The notes under the pieces: model-generated | The model's database searches: none | Seen by the model: only the letters and a program-made list of their open reading frames with translations | What the model was told of the DNA's origin: nothing | Position numbers and translations under genes: made by a program | Shown here: piece by piece, positions 59,522 through 64,000 of the stretch | How the letters are laid out: every line of letters begins with the position of its first letter | How positions within the stretch are numbered: position 1 is the stretch's first letter | DNA from: Pyrocephalus nanus | Lineage: Eukaryota > Chordata > Aves > Passeriformes > Tyrannidae | Assembly (NCBI GenBank): GCA_038380795.1 | Contig: CM076266.1 | Span: 37,585,425-37,649,424, forward strand | Length of the DNA stretch: 64,000 bases | Direction of reading: 5' to 3'

Positions 59522-62500
59522 CTGTAAAGTATGACTGTCTTAATACTGTTGGTAATAATGTAGGCAAATGGCACCTTGTTTTTATTGGAACTCTGAAAAA
59601 AGTGTGTTTATGGGAAAGTTTTGAAGTACAGTTATGCTTACATCTCATTGTCTGTAGATACTTGGACCAGCTGTTGAGCTGCAGAAAAAATAGTCTCATT
59701 TCCTTTTTGGTAAATTAGGTGTTCAACTGGAGATTAAGAGCGATTGATTTCATATGGGAAAAGAAACAGATAAGCAATGACCTTTCTCATGCCTGTCAGA
59801 GGAAGAGCTAGTGTGTGGGTTTTCCAGACCTCTAGTTAGCATGCTCGTCCTTCTGACAAATACCTCAAACTCTACCCCCACTGTTAACTTGCCATATGTT
59901 GATAGCAACAGGGAGATGAGATCTGGAGATGTTCTTCAACTTTGATTTTTGTCTTAACTCAAAAACATCACATAGAGGTTCAAGAAACAGAGTTAAAACC
60001 TTTTGTTAAGAGCTGATTTTTTTTTTTTTCCTCGTGAGTCTTGGTGGCTTGATCTCTTAATTAAATAGTTCATACAGGTCTTTTCCATCTTCTGTATCAA
60101 AACCTAAATTTGAAGCAGCTATTTTACAGTTATGTAGTGTTCTCAGGAAAGCCTTGCCACTGTCTGAAACTGTTCAAAAGTGCATTGAAAAGAATTTATG
60201 ATCTTTGTTCCTTTGCAGCTGGAGTGCCTTTTAATATTGCAAAACATACTGATTTATAATATTAACTGGTAGCTGCAGAGAGAAGGCCATTTATTGCATG
60301 GACATGGAGAATGGACTGTTGTATTTCCAGCAGACACTACCTCAGGCTGCAATATGAATGTAGTGCAGTCTCCTCCTGTTATCCACCCCTGTCCAGTCAA
60401 CTGATGATTTACACTGATTGATATTAGAGCATGTTCCCTTCCTGTGCCTTCCTTCCACAGTCCACCAGATCTCTTTCCACTGAAGTCAGGTTGCAATGGG
60501 TTGTCAGAGTACCTGGGTCTCATCCTGTATTGGAATTATATGTCAGCACTTTCAGGCTTGGAAGCTGGTGTTTACCCCAGTGATACAATAATAGAAAAAC
60601 TTGTATTTTGACTTCTCATAGCGATATTCTGCTTATCAAGGCATTTTTGACAGTGTGGTACGTTTCACTGATAATAAATTTAGTAAAGTGTTCTCCAAGT
60701 AAAGAAGAGAAAGGTAGACCTAATTAGGAAAAGATGTAAGCAAGGCTAATTACCTCATCCAAATGGCAAGCCTGGTTGCTGAGCTATTGCAACAGAAAGT
60801 TCTTGGCATGGACAAATTTCAACTAGCACAAAAAGAAATCTTCTTTAGGTACTTTTGTTTGGTTTGATTTCAGCTCCCTTCTCCTTCCCAGAAAGAAGAA
60901 AAGCAAAAGAAAAGTTATTAATGCTTCTGGCTTCAGGGGTGGTGCTGACATGGGAACCCTTGCACAATATGTAGCTTTTTCTTTGTTATGGGGATTTTCT
61001 AAGCATGTTGTCTGCAGTTCATTGCCAGACAATCTCAGTCTCCCACGGAGGTGGTTTGTTTAAGGTGTTTATTTCCATACTCTTTAATTCATGCCACCCT
61101 CTCCACAGTTTTCTGTCATAGAAGATGTTTGTCTTCATTTTGACTAGGCTATTAGGTAGTCTAATGACTGCAGTGAAAAGCTTTAGAGCTAGAATAAATT
61201 ATGGAGGAGTTACTATGCATTTCTCTGCTTCTCACTGCAAATCAACACCACTCCATAGAGCAAGAGGTGAGCACACTGCCACTGCACTAAGGAATGAATA
61301 TTAGAAGCTGCTAAAATCCAAATGGAAAGGAAAAGGGAGATACTTCACTTAGCTTTAGTAGGTGTAATTAGTTAGAGACTGGAGCAGGGTATAGAAAAGA
61401 CTTATTGAAGGGACAGGGAAAATGCTTTGGAGGAGGGGAGCATTCTTACTAGTTGTCTTAATTTCTCTTGTAATCCAACCACCACACTTGCACACCATGT
61501 TAGTTAGAATATAAAAAGAGTTCAAAGCAACTTTACTTATATATCCTGGCAGGAATGCAGTTATATTGTCCTGATGCTGGTATGCAGGTGTTTGTTGAAC
61601 CTGGAGAAAGATTTTGTTGCCAGTTGGATTCTTGTATTAATTTGTTTAGAAACAACAAACCAAACAAGCTCTTCCTCTGACCAAATTCCCTTGAATAGGC
61701 CACACCTTTTAAAATAATCATTTCATGGAAATGTTTTAAAGAGTTTTGTTAAAATTTTAAAGCTATTTCTTGATAAAAGAGAAACAGACTACAAATAGGA
61801 AGGTACCTGCTGTTTTATGTAGTAACATACTTAGAAAGGTGATGTTAGTTTTCTGATTTTATATGAAATTACATTTGTAAGATGAGTATTGAAATACGTT
61901 TTGTGAAAGAACTATTATTTCTAAAGTGAAAGCGCTTTCTATATAGACTGATAGTCTTTTGGGACCAAAATATTTAATGCTCCTTAAAGAATTTTATGAA
62001 ATTGTTTTTAAAAATAACTCCGAGTAAGTAACAAAACATCATAGCTGAATAAACACTGAGACAAATTCATCAGTTCAAATTGCCCTCCAATTCAGCATCA
62101 GAACCTTTATCTGCTGTCTCCATTGTATCATATCCCTCAAATAATTTTGATAAATGTCTGCTGTGCTTTTTGTTTCATAATTGAGTGTTGATCAGAGGAG
62201 GAACACTACAGAATAAAAATAATATTAAGATTTATTGCTGTAATAATGGATAATGCTATCAGCTTCTAATGGTTAATTGCTATTTAGGAGCAACAATAGT
62301 AGAATTTAAAAGGTACTATACCATTACTTCAGAAAGTAATTTTCTTTGTCAGCAATTAAATGTAAAATTAGTAGCTGGATTGCTTAGAGCAATGTGCATC
62401 TTTTGTTTGAGATACCAGGAAAAGTGTGTATATACAATAGATGTTTATGTATCATCATCTGACAAGTCTTGCTTGAATTTGCAATATCCTCCTCCATACT

Positions 62501-64000
62501 TGTGTCTAAGTTCTTCTCGATTCTAATTATTTAAAATACATAAGATTAGCAAAATAACTGGTGTTCTGAAGATTCTGAATAATCCATTTTTCTAATGACT
62601 ACAGACTTGTAAATGCAGTAAACTTAACACTGCTTTGTACCAGGGCTGTGATACCTTTTGAAGTTACAAATAAGAGTGAGGCCTTGCTTTTCTGCACTCT
62701 CGCATCAGAAATATACATTTCAACCTCATATACAAGAATAAGAACTTTTTTTTTTTTTGTACGTAATTCAACGCAAGGAGAAATTTTCCTGCTTGTGAGG
62801 AATTTTCTATTTCATGTTTTTTTATCTTACCTTACCTTTACTTAATTAAAACTGATTTTTGACATATCAGTGCATTTATTAAATGGCTTGATCCTCTTAG
62901 GTGTTGCTGAGCAGAAAATGAGCCTTCTCTGCTCAGAAGCCTTCCTGAGCTTAACTTATGTGAACCTGGAACACCACTTTCACCTGCCAAAAGTGCAGTG
63001 CCCTTCTGTTGCTTTCTTTGCCATGAGACTTTAAGGAAGTACAGACACTCCAACTTACATGAATGCCAGGAAAACTGTGGAAGCCAAAGAATGGCATGTA
63101 ATATTTTGGGAGCTTTTCTAGTGAATAGTCTTCCTGTTAATTAGAAATACTTTTTTAAAATTTATTATGGCAAGCTAACTTTGTATTAATTGGTGTGTCT
63201 AATTGATTAATAATTCTATTTCGGATTTCTGTGAGAGGATAAAGATCGTATTAGATTTTTAAAGGAATTGGTGACTTCTTGTATTTCCTATGTGTTCACA
63301 CTGGGAAATTATTTTTTGTTGAATGCTGCATGTTTTTGATTGGGATAATAAAAGCAGAATGTGTAAGAACATACCATAGTCTTAAAACGTCTTCGATTAT
63401 TAAGCTCATTTATTTCCTTAAATCTCTGCTTAATGTCAATATTTTTAGGCTTATAAGAATTTATTTTCTATTTTAAACTGAGCATTTATCTTTTGGAGTT
63501 TTTTTCCCTTGCCTTAAATTTTGTTTTTCAGAGACATTGAGACTTAGCTCAATCCAGTCTGATTTGGGTTTTCTCTGCCTCAGAGCTGTAGGAAGTAGAA
63601 AAAAGTATCTCAGTATCTTCCTGTAGAAATGACTGGAAATAAATTGCTGCAGGGGATTTAAGCAGTGGATAATATTGTAAGTTCTAACAGGGATGTTTTA
63701 ATGGTGCTGAGTGGCAATAAAGGCTGAGGTTGTTGCACGGCTCTTCTGTGAGGGTGACCCATCAAACCTGCCACATTCATTGGGGAAGCCAAAGGTTGTG
63801 TGCCCCATGTTTCATGGCAGGTGTCATGCTTGGGTTTCCTCAGAGACTCTTGGGTCTGACTGACTGCTCTGGCTTCCCGTGACAGGAATAGGTTATTGTT
63901 ATTTTTGCTACTGTTGTTGTTAATGTTGTACCTCCCTGTCAACCTTCTCATCACCCCTGGTGTAGAGCACCCAAGGGGCTATGCACCTGACAGAAATGAC
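59522..64000. other. unassigned AT-rich sequence
   Basis: No gene is recognised up to the window end. A T-run lies near 62746-62758 and TTG-rich words near 63894-63930. A dense set of TAAT/ATTA cores sits at 63184-63216 (see findings). Open frames are short and without domains. Confidence 0.65.

Noticed and set aside
1..64000. Endogenous retrovirus, other endogenous virus, known microRNA or snRNA copies
   Set aside because: I looked for LTR-type ends, retroviral protein wording and familiar small-RNA sequences on both strands and recognised none. A diverged solo LTR could still be present and would need a library search.

Overview
This window is nuclear DNA from a bird, most likely a songbird (oscine passerine). 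Several chicken-repeat-1 (CR1) LINE fragments mark it as avian. At 57531-57677 a tRNA-Ile-like head is joined to a CR1-type 3' tail. That arrangement matches, from memory, the passerine family TguSINE1. The rest is AT-rich, repeat-poor single-copy sequence with homopolymer runs and short microsatellites, as is usual for intergenic or long-intron sequence in birds.

I found no protein-coding gene that I can recognise. Open reading frames are short (the longest is about 156 codons, in a GC-rich stretch with few stops), lie in all six frames, and show no known domain outside the CR1 remnants. I found no rRNA gene, no functional tRNA gene, no CRISPR array, no bacterial-type operon and no recognisable endogenous virus. 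The window is best read as a gene desert or the interior of a large intron. The neighbouring gene cannot be named from this sequence.

Layout. 1-3.6 kb: unique sequence with a worn CR1 remnant (about 1780) and a small cluster of competing hairpins (2328-2375). 3.6-4.0 kb: a sharp CpG island with GC boxes, containing nine tandem copies of a 13-bp GC-rich unit. 4.0-15.2 kb: unique sequence with two CR1 pieces of the same subtype (6944 and 13950). 15.24-15.55 kb: a second CpG island carrying a strong CTCF-like motif, followed by a 90-bp tract of only A and C. 15.9-23.8 kb: unique sequence, with one segment at 18.9-19.07 kb that looks somewhat like an exon. 23.84-24.59 kb: the longest CR1, antisense, with a broken ORF2 C-terminus. 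24.6-57.5 kb: more than 30 kb of unique AT-rich DNA with microsatellites, two more CTCF-like motifs (37321 minus, 43014 plus) and a nested hairpin at 27451. 57.5 kb: the SINE. 58.99-59.52 kb: a sense-oriented CR1 with an internal deletion. 59.5-64 kb: unique sequence with a homeodomain-type AT-core cluster near 63.2 kb.

Functionally, the parts with some support are the two CpG islands (candidate unannotated or alternative promoters) and a possible architectural arrangement of CTCF-like sites. I see no convincing new biological system. The findings are leads with stated tests.
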